From an uncultured Lachnospiraceae bacterium (GTDB taxonomy: Bacteria; Bacillota; Clostridia; Lachnospirales; Lachnospiraceae): a stretch of DNA of 64,000 bases. The notes below the pieces were generated by a model. That model saw only the letters and a list, made by a program, of their open reading frames with translations, did no database searches and was not told where the DNA came from. A program made the translations under genes and the position numbers. Where the stretch lies: positions 233,675 through 297,674 of the forward strand of contig CAMKQH010000001.1 of assembly GCA_946414885.1 (NCBI GenBank). Reading direction: 5' to 3'. Below are positions 41,135 through 53,205 of the stretch, in pieces; position 1 is the first letter of the stretch, and each line of letters opens with the position of its first letter.

Positions 41135-42295
41135 ATGGCAACGGAAAACATAGAGAGATCAAGAGGAAAAACGGAACATCACGTGGACGTGAGCCTTTGG
41201 TTTGCGCTATTGTTTTTGCTGTGCTTTGGTTTGGTCATGATCTATTCTGCCAGTTCCTACACGGCGTTCGCTGATTACGGCGATCAAATGTATTATCTAA
41301 AAAGACAGGCCGTGGCGGCCGGACTGGGTTTGGTCGCAATGATGTTTGTTTCCAGGATCCCATATCATTTTTGGGAAAGGTTTTCTTTGTTTGGCGTGCT
41401 TGCGTCAGCCGTTTTGATCTGTTTGGTGAAGACGCCGCTCGGAGTTGAGTCTCACGGCGCAAGACGTTGGATCAAAACTGGTATTCCTGGTTTTAACCTG
41501 CAGCCGGCCGAAGTGGCAAAGATTGCCGTGATCTTGTTTCTGGCCGTGATGATCTGCAAGATGGGTTCCGGGATTAAGACATGGAAGGGGCTTATCGTGA
41601 TGATGGTTGCTCCCGGCGTTCTTTTCCTCATGATATGGAAAATCACGGATAACATGAGTTCGGCACTGATCGTCTTGGCGATTGCCGCGCTGATGGTGTT
41701 CGTGGCCAGTCCCGATTACAAGAAATTTATACTGGTAGGTTTTCTTGGCGTGGCGGCGGCAGTTGGCCTTGTCATGCTGGTGAAGTATACCGACGTGTTC
41801 GACAGTTTCCGTGCGACCAGAATCCGCGTATGGCTGAATCCCGAGAGCGATCCGGACGACAAGGGCTTCCAAACGTTGCAGGCTCTATATGCCATCGGCA
41901 GCGGAGGAGTGCGCGGAAAGGGCTTGGGACAGAGCATGCAAAAACTTTCCTTCCTTCCGGAATCCCAGAACGACATGATTTTCTCCATTATCTGTGAAGA
42001 GTTGGGACTTTTGGGAGCGGCAGCCATCATGCTGATGTTCACGATTCTTATCTGGAGAATGATGATCATTGCCAACAATGCGCCGGATCTATTTGGCGGA
42101 CTTTTGGTGACGGGCGTGATCTCACACATTGCCGTTCAGGCGGTGCTGAACGTGGCGGTGGTAACCAATACGATTCCCAACACGGGTATTTCGTTACCCT
42201 TTATCAGTTACGGAGGTTCTTCGGTGATCTTCCTGTTGATCGAGATGGGATTGGTGTTTAGCGTTGCCAGGGAAATCGAATATCGGGGAAATTAA
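41135..42295 (+). CDS. ftsW: Septal peptidoglycan polymerase FtsW
   Basis: 386 residues with about ten membrane helices of the SEDS family. Diagnostic segments: MIYSASSYTAF, QPAEVAKIAVILFLAV, SDPDDKGFQTLQALYAIGSG, GRGKLGxS-like VRGKGLGQSMQKLSFLPESQ and NTGISLPFISYGGSS. It polymerises lipid II at the division site with the class B PBP encoded upstream. It starts 9 bp after murD. Confidence 0.95.
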   Translation: MATENIERSRGKTEHHVDVSLWFALLFLLCFGLVMIYSASSYTAFADYGDQMYYLKRQAVAAGLGLVAMMFVSRIPYHFWERFSLFGVLASAVLICLVKTPLGVESHGARRWIKTGIPGFNLQPAEVAKIAVILFLAVMICKMGSGIKTWKGLIVMMVAPGVLFLMIWKITDNMSSALIVLAIAALMVFVASPDYKKFILVGFLGVAAAVGLVMLVKYTDVFDSFRATRIRVWLNPESDPDDKGFQTLQALYAIGSGGVRGKGLGQSMQKLSFLPESQNDMIFSIICEELGLLGAAAIMLMFTILIWRMMIIANNAPDLFGGLLVTGVISHIAVQAVLNVAVVTNTIPNTGISLPFISYGGSSVIFLLIEMGLVFSVAREIEYRGN

Positions 42296-42360
42296 GGATA
42301 CAAGTTACCGTGGGGGCATTCCGTACGTAGAATAGAATAATTTCAACCGGTAGGTGTGAA

Positions 42361-43614
42361 ATGGATTCTATTCGCGTGCAAGGCGGAACTCCCCTGCAGG
42401 GAAAAGTAAAGATTCAAGGGTCGAAAAATGCTGCGCTGCCCATTTTGGCGGCGTGTCTATTGACGAATGGTCAGACATATCTTGAAAACGTTCCAAAGAT
42501 TTCGGACGCATACGGCATGATCCACATGTTGGAGGAACTGGGATGCCTGGTGCGGTGGGAGCGGGGGCTTCTTAAGGTTGATTCCGGAGAGGCAAGGCTT
42601 GGCACCGTCTCCGCGAAGCTGGCGGCAAGCATGCGTTCCTCCATATTTTTGCTCGGGGCGCTGTTGGGAAGATTCCATAAGGCCGTCTTGGACTATCCAG
42701 GGGGCTGTGTCATCGGAAAACGTCCCATCGACCTGCATCAAAAGGCACTGGGGGAGATGGGCGTCCGTTTTCGGGAGGATGAAGGCCGTTTGGAAGCTTC
42801 TGCTGATGAATTACGCGGGGCTGACGTGGAACTGGGATTTCCGAGCGTGGGAGCGACGGAGAATCTGATCCTGGCTGCAGTGGTGGCGAAGGGAAGGACA
42901 ACGATCAAAGGCGCCGCACGTGAGCCGGAGGTTCAGGCACTGTGTGAGTTCTTGAAGGCCTGTGGTGCCTTTATCCAAGGAATTGGAATGAACGTGATCG
43001 AGATTGAAGGCGGAAAGCCTCTTTCGGGAGCGAGATTCCGGATTCCGGCCGACCGGATTGTGGCCGGCACATATCTTTTTACCGGTTTTGCCACCGGCGG
43101 TAACGTGCTTTTGGAAGACGCACCGGTCAGCCACATGGAGGCGGTTTGCAATTTGGCAGAAAAAATGGGAGCTTCGCTTGTCGCTGATCAGGAAGGATTA
43201 TACGTTCAGTATCCTAAACGGGCAGGGGAATTACCGTTTCTAAGAACGGACGTATATCCTGGATTTCCGACGGACCTGCAATCCATTGTATTGGCCGTGC
43301 GATGTACCAGTACCGGAACTACTTTGATACGGGAAACGATTTTTGAAGACCGGTTTCACGTTGTGGATGGTTTAAGGAATATGGGGGCGCAAATCCGTAT
43401 CATGGACGGACGAAGCGTTTTGGTTAACGGAGTGGAAAGATTACGCGGAGCACGCGTTGAGGCGAGGGAACTTCGAGGCGGAGCTGCATTGGTTGCCGCA
43501 GCGGCGGGTGCAAACGGGGAGACCATCCTGTCGGGAAGGCAATTCATCGACAGGGGTTATGAGAATATATGCAGGGATCTTAGGGAACTGGGAGCGAGGA
43601 TAGTCAGTGAGTAA
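42361..43614 (+). CDS. murA: UDP-N-acetylglucosamine 1-carboxyvinyltransferase
   Basis: 417 residues. MurA transfers enolpyruvate from PEP to UDP-GlcNAc, the first committed step of peptidoglycan synthesis. GSKNAALPILAACLLTNGQT (Lys and Asn of the substrate loop), SSIFLLGALLGRF, and the PEP-binding and fosfomycin-target Cys116 in YPGGCVIGKRPIDLH. Its end overlaps ftsQ by 8 bp. It occupies the position where murG or murC lies in other clusters. Confidence 0.96.
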   Translation: MDSIRVQGGTPLQGKVKIQGSKNAALPILAACLLTNGQTYLENVPKISDAYGMIHMLEELGCLVRWERGLLKVDSGEARLGTVSAKLAASMRSSIFLLGALLGRFHKAVLDYPGGCVIGKRPIDLHQKALGEMGVRFREDEGRLEASADELRGADVELGFPSVGATENLILAAVVAKGRTTIKGAAREPEVQALCEFLKACGAFIQGIGMNVIEIEGGKPLSGARFRIPADRIVAGTYLFTGFATGGNVLLEDAPVSHMEAVCNLAEKMGASLVADQEGLYVQYPKRAGELPFLRTDVYPGFPTDLQSIVLAVRCTSTGTTLIRETIFEDRFHVVDGLRNMGAQIRIMDGRSVLVNGVERLRGARVEARELRGGAALVAAAAGANGETILSGRQFIDRGYENICRDLRELGARIVSE

Positions 43615-44338
43615 GAAAGTAAAAAAGTGGTGTATTATATTATTTTTGATCTTAATACTGATTGCCGCGGCACTGTGGGCAGGAAATTACGTGCTCAGCA
43701 AGTACCACGTAGAGAATGTTTACGTGGACGGAAACGTACACTACACAGATGATGAGATCAAGGAAATGATCATGACGGGAGTGCTGGGGGACAATTCCCT
43801 GTATCTTTCCCGGAAGTATAAGAACTGGGAAGCGAAGGACGTTCCCTTTATTGATGCGATCACGGTGGAGACGCTTTCCCCGGATACGATCAAGATCACG
43901 GTGTATGAGAAAGCACTGGCCGGTTACGTAAAATATTTGGATACCTTTATGTACTTTGACAAGGACGGATACCTGATCGAGAATTCCAGCGTGAGGACGG
44001 CAGGCATCCCTCAGATCACCGGACTGTCATTTTCTTACGCGATCATCGGTCAACCGCTCCCCGTTGACGACGATAAGGTGTTTGGCGATATTTTGACAAT
44101 TACCAAACTTTTGAAAAAATATGAATTATCTGCTGATAAGATACAATTTGAAAAAGGAGACGTTACCGTATGCTTTGGCGGAGTGGACGCCAAACTTGGA
44201 AACGAGAGGAGCAGATTAGAGGATAAGATCATGAGACTGCATCAGATTCTGCCGGAACTAGAGGGAAAGCGCGGGATGCTCCACATGGAGAATTATGATG
44301 AGATGCGAGGCAATTATCGGTTCGAACCGACCGAATGA
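43607..44338 (+). CDS. ftsQ: Cell division protein FtsQ/DivIB
   Basis: 243 residues, GTG start inside the murA 3' end. Short basic cytoplasmic tail, one membrane helix (about 8-30), a POTRA domain (VENVYVDGNVHYTDDEIKEM) and the FtsQ beta domain (YEKALAGYVKYLDTFMYFDK, AGIPQITGL). It links FtsL and FtsB-type proteins in the divisome. Length is typical of DivIB. Confidence 0.9.
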   Translation: MSKKVKKWCIILFLILILIAAALWAGNYVLSKYHVENVYVDGNVHYTDDEIKEMIMTGVLGDNSLYLSRKYKNWEAKDVPFIDAITVETLSPDTIKITVYEKALAGYVKYLDTFMYFDKDGYLIENSSVRTAGIPQITGLSFSYAIIGQPLPVDDDKVFGDILTITKLLKKYELSADKIQFEKGDVTVCFGGVDAKLGNERSRLEDKIMRLHQILPELEGKRGMLHMENYDEMRGNYRFEPTE

Positions 44339-44379
44339 GTCAATATATGCATTATTTTTACTAATTTACTAAAAAATTG

Positions 44380-44408
44380 TTGATTATTTCAGAAAATGAT
44401 TATATGAT
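44380..44408 (+). promoter_or_regulatory. Promoter of ftsZ
   Basis: TTGATT 44380-44385, 17 nt, TATGAT 44403-44408, in an AT-rich gap of 112 bp between ftsQ and ftsZ. ftsA, usually found here, is absent. Confidence 0.7.
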
Positions 44409-44450
44409 GAATTAGATGCTTGTATAAGTAGAGAAAAGGAGGAAGGACCC

Positions 44451-45665
44451 TTGATCGAAATAAACAATAATGAAGCGGAAGCAGGAGCAAAGATAATTGT
44501 CGTAGGTGTTGGCGGAGCCGGAAACAACGCCGTAAACAGGATGGTGGAGGAGGGAATAGACCTCGTTGACTTCATTGGAATGAATACGGATAAGCAGGCG
44601 CTTAGACTGTGTAAGGCACCCAGAATCCTTCAGATGGGCGAGAAACTCACGAAGGGACTTGGAGCCGGAGCAAAGCCTGAAGTTGGTGAGATGGCTGCGG
44701 AAGAAAGTAAGGAAGAGATCGCTAACGCACTGCAGGGAGCGGACATGGTATTCGTTACTTGCGGTATGGGCGGCGGAACCGGTACCGGTGCTGCACCCGT
44801 TGTTGCGAAGCTGGCAAAGGATCAGGGAAGCCTTACCGTTGGTGTTGTTACGAAGCCTTTCCGTTTTGAAGCAAAGACTAGAATGAATAACGCATTGGCA
44901 GGTATTGAGCGCTTGAAAGAGAGCGTGGACACGCTGATCGTTATTCCTAATGATAAGCTTTTGGAGATCGTGGACAAGCGTACCACGATGCCGGATGCGT
45001 TAAAGAAGGCAGACGAAGTTCTGCAGCAGGCAGTTCAGGGCATTACGGATCTGATCAACGTACCTGCGATCATTAATCTGGACTTCGCAGACGTTCAGAC
45101 GGCCATGAAGAATAAAGGCATTGCCCATATCGGTATTGGGTACGGCGAAGGCGATGACAAGGCAGAGATCGCGGTAAAGATGGCTGTTGAGAGCCCTCTG
45201 CTTGAGACCTCCATCCGCGGTGCATCCGACATCATCCTGAACATTTCGGGAGACATCTCCCTGTTCGATGCCAACACGGCGGCAGGATACATTCAGGAAA
45301 TCTGTGGTGAGGAACTGAACGTTATCTTTGGTGCAAAGTACGATGAGTCCATGAAAGATTCCTGTAGCGTAACCGTTATCGCTACTGGAATTACCGACGG
45401 ACTTCAGGTTGGATTTAGCAGCAACTTCTCAAAGAAGCCCATGTTCACCCAGCCGATCGCAAGCCCCATGTCCCGCGGCGGAATGGCACAGCCTCAGATG
45501 ACCAATCAGATGCCGGTTAACCAGGTTCCGGTTCAGCAGCAACAGCTTGCCACGCCCAGCAAGCCTACCATTCAGGTATCCCAGCCGGTACATAAGCCTG
45601 TTGACCTGAAAAGCAATGTAAATGAGAAATCCCTGAAGATTCCTGATTTCCTTCAGAGAAAATAA
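44451..45665 (+). CDS. ftsZ: Cell division GTPase FtsZ
   Basis: 404 residues, TTG start after GGAGGAAGGACCC. Tubulin-like GTPase forming the Z ring. [31 protein letters not shown], the tubulin signature [18 protein letters not shown], and [12 protein letters not shown] (catalytic T7 loop). After a Gln/Pro/Met-rich linker (about 330-390) comes the C-terminal interaction peptide KIPDFLQRK. It has its own promoter and a strong terminator. Confidence 0.98.
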   Translation: MIEINNNEAEAGAKIIVVGVGGAGNNAVNRMVEEGIDLVDFIGMNTDKQALRLCKAPRILQMGEKLTKGLGAGAKPEVGEMAAEESKEEIANALQGADMVFVTCGMGGGTGTGAAPVVAKLAKDQGSLTVGVVTKPFRFEAKTRMNNALAGIERLKESVDTLIVIPNDKLLEIVDKRTTMPDALKKADEVLQQAVQGITDLINVPAIINLDFADVQTAMKNKGIAHIGIGYGEGDDKAEIAVKMAVESPLLETSIRGASDIILNISGDISLFDANTAAGYIQEICGEELNVIFGAKYDESMKDSCSVTVIATGITDGLQVGFSSNFSKKPMFTQPIASPMSRGGMAQPQMTNQMPVNQVPVQQQQLATPSKPTIQVSQPVHKPVDLKSNVNEKSLKIPDFLQRK

Positions 45666-45691
45666 AACATAAATAATCAGACGTCGAAACT

Positions 45692-45727
45692 CAGCGGTAA
45701 GATATTTCATCTTACCGCTGTTTTTTT
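45692..45727 (+). terminator. Terminator of ftsZ
   Basis: Perfect 12-bp stem CAGCGGTAAGAT / ATCTTACCGCTG, loop ATTTC, then seven T. The T run abuts the -35 box of spoIIGA. Confidence 0.95.
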
Positions 45728-45758
45728 GACAAAATTTTGGAGGGATGAGCCTTATAAT
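45726..45758 (+). promoter_or_regulatory. Probable Spo0A-controlled spoIIGA promoter with 21-nt spacer
   Basis: TTGACA 45726-45731 and TATAAT 45753-45758 are both consensus but lie 21 nt apart, too far for ordinary sigma-A use. The B. subtilis spoIIG promoter has the same oddity (22 nt) and is activated by Spo0A~P. Near matches to the 0A box TGTCGAA occur here: CGTCGAA at 45682-45688, and TGTCAAA on the minus strand over the -35 region. Confidence 0.6.
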
Positions 45759-45764
45759 GTTGAC

Positions 45765-46766
45765 ATGAGGGTTGAGATTTATTATGACGTCCAGTTTTTG
45801 ATCGTGTTTGTTACGCTCTTTTGCACCCTGTTTCTGGCGAATATGATGCTAGAGCGGACGGTGACTGCTTTCCGGAGCGCGGCGGGTGCGGCCTTCGGGG
45901 CAGCGGCGTACGTCGCCGTTACCTTTCTTCCCTTGAGAAGTTTTCTGAAGGAGGGATGTTGGTTTTTCGCTATCAGCGTGACCGTTTGCTTAGTCTTTTC
46001 CATAAGCAGGTTCAGAAGCATTTTGAAGGTCTTGAAAACATATTGGGTCTGCAGCATGGCATGGGGAGGCCTGGTGGCGTTGACTTATCGGATCATGTTG
46101 AGAGTATGGGGATCGGCTGACGGTGCGTTGCTTCTTTTGGGAATAGAGATCGCGGTGACGCTGTTTGGAAGCATGATTTTAAGACGAACTGCAGAAAAAA
46201 TGGGAAGGAGAGAGGGCTGGGCCAGCGCGGAGATTCATGGAGAAAAATTACAGTTTCAGGCATTTGTGGATACGGGAAACTCTCTTTATGAGCCGATCAG
46301 CGGGAAACCTGTTTGTGTGTTGCGGGCGCCGGCAAAGGAACTGCAATGGACAAAGGGAATGCTTTTCCGGGCTGTTCCATATAAGACCGTGGGCGTACCC
46401 AAAGGGATCTTGCAGGCTTATCGCATCCCCAAACTTTATTTGGATTTGGGTGGTCCCGTGAAATGCGTTGAAAATGTTTTTGTTGCAGCTGTGATAACGG
46501 ATAAGGAGGAAGCGCTCGCGGAGCTGATCGTTCATCCTAAGATACTTTCAGAAAAGACGATGGGGAAGGAAAAAAGAAAGGGGAGAGAACGTGATCATGC
46601 AGCTAACGCTACCGAATGGACTGGGACGACGTTTCAAATGGCGAGAACTAAAAATGCAAAAAATACAGGTGGGAGATCTGTTTTACGTTGGAGGAACCGA
46701 CATATTGCCGCCTCCGCTGGAACCGGCGAGGGAGAGTCAAATGATCGACCAACTGGAGACGGATGA
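45765..46766 (+). CDS. spoIIGA: Sigma-E processing peptidase SpoIIGA (with probable 3' frameshift)
   Basis: About 333 residues as read. Five N-terminal membrane helices, then the aspartic-protease domain with the active-site [17 protein letters not shown]. SpoIIGA dimers cut the pro-peptide from pro-sigma-E after engulfment signalling. ATG 45765 matches the usual MxVEIYYDVxFL start; the TTG at 45726 is the promoter's -35. From about residue 266 the frame runs on through the start of sigE and gives an unlikely Arg/Lys/Thr-rich tail, overlapping sigE by 176 bp. A one-base insertion in the A6 tract at 46570-46575 would instead end it at TGA 46592, coupled to sigE. Confidence 0.9.
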   Translation: MRVEIYYDVQFLIVFVTLFCTLFLANMMLERTVTAFRSAAGAAFGAAAYVAVTFLPLRSFLKEGCWFFAISVTVCLVFSISRFRSILKVLKTYWVCSMAWGGLVALTYRIMLRVWGSADGALLLLGIEIAVTLFGSMILRRTAEKMGRREGWASAEIHGEKLQFQAFVDTGNSLYEPISGKPVCVLRAPAKELQWTKGMLFRAVPYKTVGVPKGILQAYRIPKLYLDLGGPVKCVENVFVAAVITDKEEALAELIVHPKILSEKTMGKEKRKGRERDHAANATEWTGTTFQMARTKNAKNTGGRSVLRWRNRHIAASAGTGEGESNDRPTGDG

Positions 46767-47322
46767 GGCGAAGGAGGCCAGGGCCACGCTGATCGAACAT
46801 AATCTACGGCTTGTGGTATACATAGCCAAAAAGTTTGATAACACGGGAGTGGGCGTGGAAGACCTGATTTCAATCGGGACGATTGGACTGATCAAGTCAA
46901 TCAATACGTTCCAGCCGAGCAAAAACATAAAGCTTGCCACGTATGCTTCTAGGTGCATTGAGAATGAAATCTTAATGTATCTTAGAAGAAATAATAAGAC
47001 GAGACTTGAGGTCTCTTTTGACGAACCGTTAAACGTTGACTGGGATGGTAACGAACTGCTTCTGTCGGACATTTTGGGAACGGAAGAAGACGTCATTTAC
47101 CGTGACGTGGAGAATCAGGTGGAGCGAGGTCTGCTGAAAAAAGCATTGGCAAAATTAAATGACAGGGAAAAGCTGATCATCAGTCTGAGGTATGGCATTG
47201 GGACCAAGGACGGCATCGAAATGACGCAGAAAGAGGTCGCGGAACTTTTGGGGATTTCACAATCGTACATTTCCAGACTTGAAAAGAAAATAATGAAACA
47301 ATTAAAGCGGGAATTGAGTTGA
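46591..47322 (+). CDS. sigE: Sporulation sigma factor sigma-E (pro-form)
   Basis: 243 residues. Mother-cell sigma factor. The first ~29 residues, to about QVGD, are the inhibitory pro-sequence removed by SpoIIGA; then [16 protein letters not shown] aligns with the B. subtilis cleavage region. Regions 2 to 4 are complete: [77 protein letters not shown], and [23 protein letters not shown] 46591 or ATG 46597 starts it, after GGGGAGAG. Confidence 0.97.
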   Translation: MIMQLTLPNGLGRRFKWRELKMQKIQVGDLFYVGGTDILPPPLEPARESQMIDQLETDEAKEARATLIEHNLRLVVYIAKKFDNTGVGVEDLISIGTIGLIKSINTFQPSKNIKLATYASRCIENEILMYLRRNNKTRLEVSFDEPLNVDWDGNELLLSDILGTEEDVIYRDVENQVERGLLKKALAKLNDREKLIISLRYGIGTKDGIEMTQKEVAELLGISQSYISRLEKKIMKQLKRELS

Positions 47323-47328
47323 AACAAG

Positions 47329-47357
47329 TTGGCAAATACGGGAAAAACGGTTATAAT
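47329..47357 (+). promoter_or_regulatory. Promoter after sigE
   Basis: TTGGCA 47329-47334, 17 nt, TATAAT 47352-47357, reading into the small gene at 47400. Confidence 0.75.
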
Positions 47358-47399
47358 GAGGAAGGGTCGTGAAATCAGGAAAACGGCCTAAGGAGGCCT

Positions 47400-47711
47400 A
47401 TGCGGATGATCAACAGGGAAGACATTCTGTCCATGGAATATTTGAAAAAAACGGAATACACCGGATGCCATCAGGGAATGAGATATCGCTTGGAAAAAAA
47501 GGAGACGGAAGATGGTAAATTCCTTCTTGTCACGGTATGGCCTGAGCCGTTTAATTATTTTACCACGCCTGAGGATCAGAAGACGAGAAATCAGTTTTCT
47601 TTTGATGAGGACGGAGTCGTGGACGCCATCGCGTGGATGAATGACCTCCTGTTTGAACAGAAGGACCGTTGGGATGCGGCGCCGAAGAACTGGAATTCTT
47701 ATTCGTTTTGA
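47400..47711 (+). CDS. Conserved small protein, unknown function
   Basis: 103 residues, start 4 nt after AGGAGG. It contains MEYLKKTEYTGCHQGMRYRL, VTVWPEPFNYFTTPEDQKTR and ends AAPKNWNSYSF. No membrane segment or known catalytic motif. I believe close relatives occur in Lachnospiraceae, but I cannot name a family. It has its own promoter and precedes lacZ by 68 bp. Confidence 0.7.
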   Translation: MRMINREDILSMEYLKKTEYTGCHQGMRYRLEKKETEDGKFLLVTVWPEPFNYFTTPEDQKTRNQFSFDEDGVVDAIAWMNDLLFEQKDRWDAAPKNWNSYSF

Positions 47712-47749
47712 GTGCGTAAATGAATAATCAGTATATGTCAAATTATTAA

Positions 47750-50830
<3,081 letters not shown>

Positions 50831-50898
50831 CGACGGGCATTTGAATAAAAGCATGCAAATGATACAAGACGACGATTTCGCCGCGGAGGGCGCTGAGC

Positions 50899-51861
50899 AT
50901 GGATTCTTTGGAAGGAATTTGCAGCGAGTTTCTAAAGGGCAGGATTTTATCTGCGGAACCTTTTGGAGACGGCCACATAAATGACACCTATCGCGTCATG
51001 ACCGAAGACGGTGATTTTGTGTGCCAGCACGTTCGTCAGGCCATGAACGTGGCTGTTTTAGAGCATAATTACGGCCTGTATTCCGAGGCGTGCGATAAGG
51101 CTGGGTGGATTTATCCGGCTTGGCTTAAAACGCATGCGGGAAAGTATTTTTATACGGATCAAAACGAAGAACGATGGAGAATGTATCCCTTGATCAGGGG
51201 CGACGTGCAAACGCCGCCTTTGGCAAGGGACATTCTTTTTTCATGCGGTCAGGGACTTGCAAAGATGCACAAAATCCTCCAAACGCTTGCGGCATCTCCG
51301 CAGGCAGTTTATCCCAAGCTTCACGATCTGGAACGGTATTATGAGATTTATGAGAATCTTCTTTGCGGTAAGGATCTTGTGGAAGAGCAAAGAGATGCCT
51401 TGATCGAGGGGAAGATCAGGGAGGGAATCCGTGAGTTCCGGAAGCTCTCCTTGGACAGGACAAAGGTGGTTCACGGTGACGCAAAGCTTGCCAATATATT
51501 GTTTCAAGAGGGGAAGGTTAAGGCGTTCCTTGATCTGGACACGGTCATGCAGGGATCTTTGCTGGAAGACGTTGCAGACTGTATCCGTTCCGGTTGCATT
51601 GTGGACGGAATGTTGGACGAAGCGGCGGCAAGTGAACTGGTGGGGGGATACGTCAGCGAAGCTTCTGGTTTGATCGATGAGGAGGAAATACGGCTCTTAC
51701 CCCAGGTATTCCGGAAGATTTGCTTTGAATTGGGACTTAGATATTATACGGATGCGATCGCAAAGGAAAAAGTTTTTAAGGAAAAGTATCCTGGCTATCT
51801 ACTTGAAAAGGCGAGAGGATATTTCTTTCTGAAAGGAGCGACAAGTGACTTCGTCAGATGA
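50899..51861 (+). CDS. APH-fold sugar kinase, N-acetylhexosamine 1-kinase-like
   Basis: 320 residues of the aminoglycoside-phosphotransferase fold. N-terminal GDGHINDTYRV is the pattern of NahK-type kinases. Catalytic loop VVHGDAKLANILF (His192, Asp194) and metal site FLDLDTVMQG. NahK phosphorylates GlcNAc/GalNAc at C1 in the lacto-N-biose pathway. Next to lacZ this may serve breakdown of host or milk glycans, but the lacto-N-biose phosphorylase that would prove it is not in the window. ATG 50899 has a GGAGG-like site a little upstream. Confidence 0.8.
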   Translation: MDSLEGICSEFLKGRILSAEPFGDGHINDTYRVMTEDGDFVCQHVRQAMNVAVLEHNYGLYSEACDKAGWIYPAWLKTHAGKYFYTDQNEERWRMYPLIRGDVQTPPLARDILFSCGQGLAKMHKILQTLAASPQAVYPKLHDLERYYEIYENLLCGKDLVEEQRDALIEGKIREGIREFRKLSLDRTKVVHGDAKLANILFQEGKVKAFLDLDTVMQGSLLEDVADCIRSGCIVDGMLDEAAASELVGGYVSEASGLIDEEEIRLLPQVFRKICFELGLRYYTDAIAKEKVFKEKYPGYLLEKARGYFFLKGATSDFVR

Positions 51862-52342
51862 GTGGTTTCAAAAAGCACTTTCGCGTTTTACCGTTGAATT
51901 TGCGGCTGGCGATGCCATACGGGCGTTAGCTGACAAAGGATGCACGGTGGAGGAGATCCATGAAAGACTGTCTTTTCCCATTGCCCGGGAGAAAATTGGT
52001 GAGCTTGTGTGGGCGCATTATTTGGATCAGGGAACGATCTGTCTGCAAGATCCTGGTCAGCTGGAGGAAAAGGTGGTAACCTCCTATGAGAAGGTGCAGG
52101 ATGCTTATGGAAAAATAAGCTTCCGGCAGGTCCGCAAGTCCATTCGCATATCAGGGGAATACGTGCCATGCGATTTTGGAAAAAGGCGGTATCAGAACTG
52201 CGAAAGCTACGACAAATGGCTGGAGGGACTGGAAGCCAAGGATCGCGAGTACGTGAATGGTCTGCCTTGGCCGCTGGAAACCGTATGGCATAAAAAGGAT
52301 GCGAGAATGGCGCGCATCATGCAGTCAAATAACCACGCATGA
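51845..52342 (+). CDS. Unknown protein coupled to the sugar kinase
   Basis: 165 residues, GTG start overlapping the kinase 3' end by 17 bp, so co-expressed with it. Mostly helical; N-terminal FAAGDAIRALADKGCTVEEI and CTVEEIHERLSFPIAREKIG suggest a small helix-turn-helix-like fold, and the C-terminus has EYVPCDFGKRRYQN and PWPLETVWHKK. I do not recognise the family. It converges on sigG, overlapping its 3' end by 26 bp. Confidence 0.65.
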   Translation: MTSSDEWFQKALSRFTVEFAAGDAIRALADKGCTVEEIHERLSFPIAREKIGELVWAHYLDQGTICLQDPGQLEEKVVTSYEKVQDAYGKISFRQVRKSIRISGEYVPCDFGKRRYQNCESYDKWLEGLEAKDREYVNGLPWPLETVWHKKDARMARIMQSNNHA

Positions 52343-53099
52343 CGCGAAGGGCATTCTTTTCCAAACGCGATACCTGGGCCTGGGAAATGCCGACCATTTC
52401 GGCAACTTCCATCTGGGTTTTTCCCTCGAAAAAGCGAAGGCGGATGATCTCACGCTCCCGGGCGTTCAGCTTCTTTATGGCGTCGCTCAGGGAGAGATGC
52501 TCAACCCAAGTTTCTTCTTTATTCTTTTTATCACTAATCTGATCCATGACGTACAGTGCGTCACCGCCTTCCGTATAGACGGGTTCATAGAGACTCATGG
52601 GACTTTGAATGGAGTCCATGGCATAGACGACGTCTTCTTTTGAGATGCCGATCTCGCTGGCGATCTCTTCGATGGTGGGATCCTTTTGATTACGCTTTGT
52701 CAGCGCTTCGCGGGCTTGGATCGCCTTATAGGCCGTATCCTTCAAGGAGCGGGAGACGCGAAGGCCGGAAGCGTTATCCCTGAGAAAACGCTTGATCTCG
52801 CCAATGATCATGGGCACGGCATAAGTAGAGAACTTTACGCCCAGTGTCACGTCGAAATTGTCTATGGCCTTGATCAGGCCAATGCAACCAATCTGAAACA
52901 GATCATCCACGTTTTCATTCGCGGACGGAAAGCGTTTGATCACGCTGAGAACCAGTCTCAGATTGCCTTCAATAAATTTTTTCCGGGCCTGTACGTCCCC
53001 GGTCTGGATGCGTGAGAACAGTTCCTCTTTTTCCGCGCTTGTAAGAAGCGGAAGATTAGCGGTATTAACGCCACAAATTTCAACTTTTCCAATTGCCAT
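52317..53099 (-). CDS. sigG: Sporulation sigma factor sigma-G
   Basis: 260 residues, the same length as B. subtilis SigG, the late forespore sigma factor. The N-terminus VEICGVNTANLPLL holds the conserved EICGV-T-LP anti-sigma contact. Region 2: VLSVIKRFPSANENVDDLFQ, GCIGLIKAIDNFDVTLGVKF; region 3-4: SRSLKDTAYKAIQAREAL, FFEGKTQMEVAEMVGISQAQ. The start at 53099 (MAIGKVEIC) is chosen over the longer frame. In most Clostridia sigG follows sigE directly on the same strand. Here it is inverted and about 5 kb away. Confidence 0.96.
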   Translation of the reverse strand: MAIGKVEICGVNTANLPLLTSAEKEELFSRIQTGDVQARKKFIEGNLRLVLSVIKRFPSANENVDDLFQIGCIGLIKAIDNFDVTLGVKFSTYAVPMIIGEIKRFLRDNASGLRVSRSLKDTAYKAIQAREALTKRNQKDPTIEEIASEIGISKEDVVYAMDSIQSPMSLYEPVYTEGGDALYVMDQISDKKNKEETWVEHLSLSDAIKKLNAREREIIRLRFFEGKTQMEVAEMVGISQAQVSRLEKNALRVMRGYLTA

Positions 53100-53205
53100 G
53101 AAAGCCCCCAAAAGATTTCGTATCGTCATCTTTTGTAGGGATACTTTCAGTATGGGCAGATATAAAAAAATTAAACGTACCGGAAATAAAAAAGGAGAAA
53201 AACGC

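Noticed and set aside
46570..46576. Programmed -1 frameshift at the heptamer AAAAAAG in spoIIGA
   Set aside because: The reading frame is GAA-AAA-AGA, so the A-AAA-AAG heptamer is not in the register needed for classical ribosomal slippage. An indel or transcriptional slippage is kept as a possibility.
52936..53205. N-terminal extension of the SDR gene
   Set aside because: This part is antisense to sigG. The Rossmann start and AAAGGAG ribosome site place the start at 53206.
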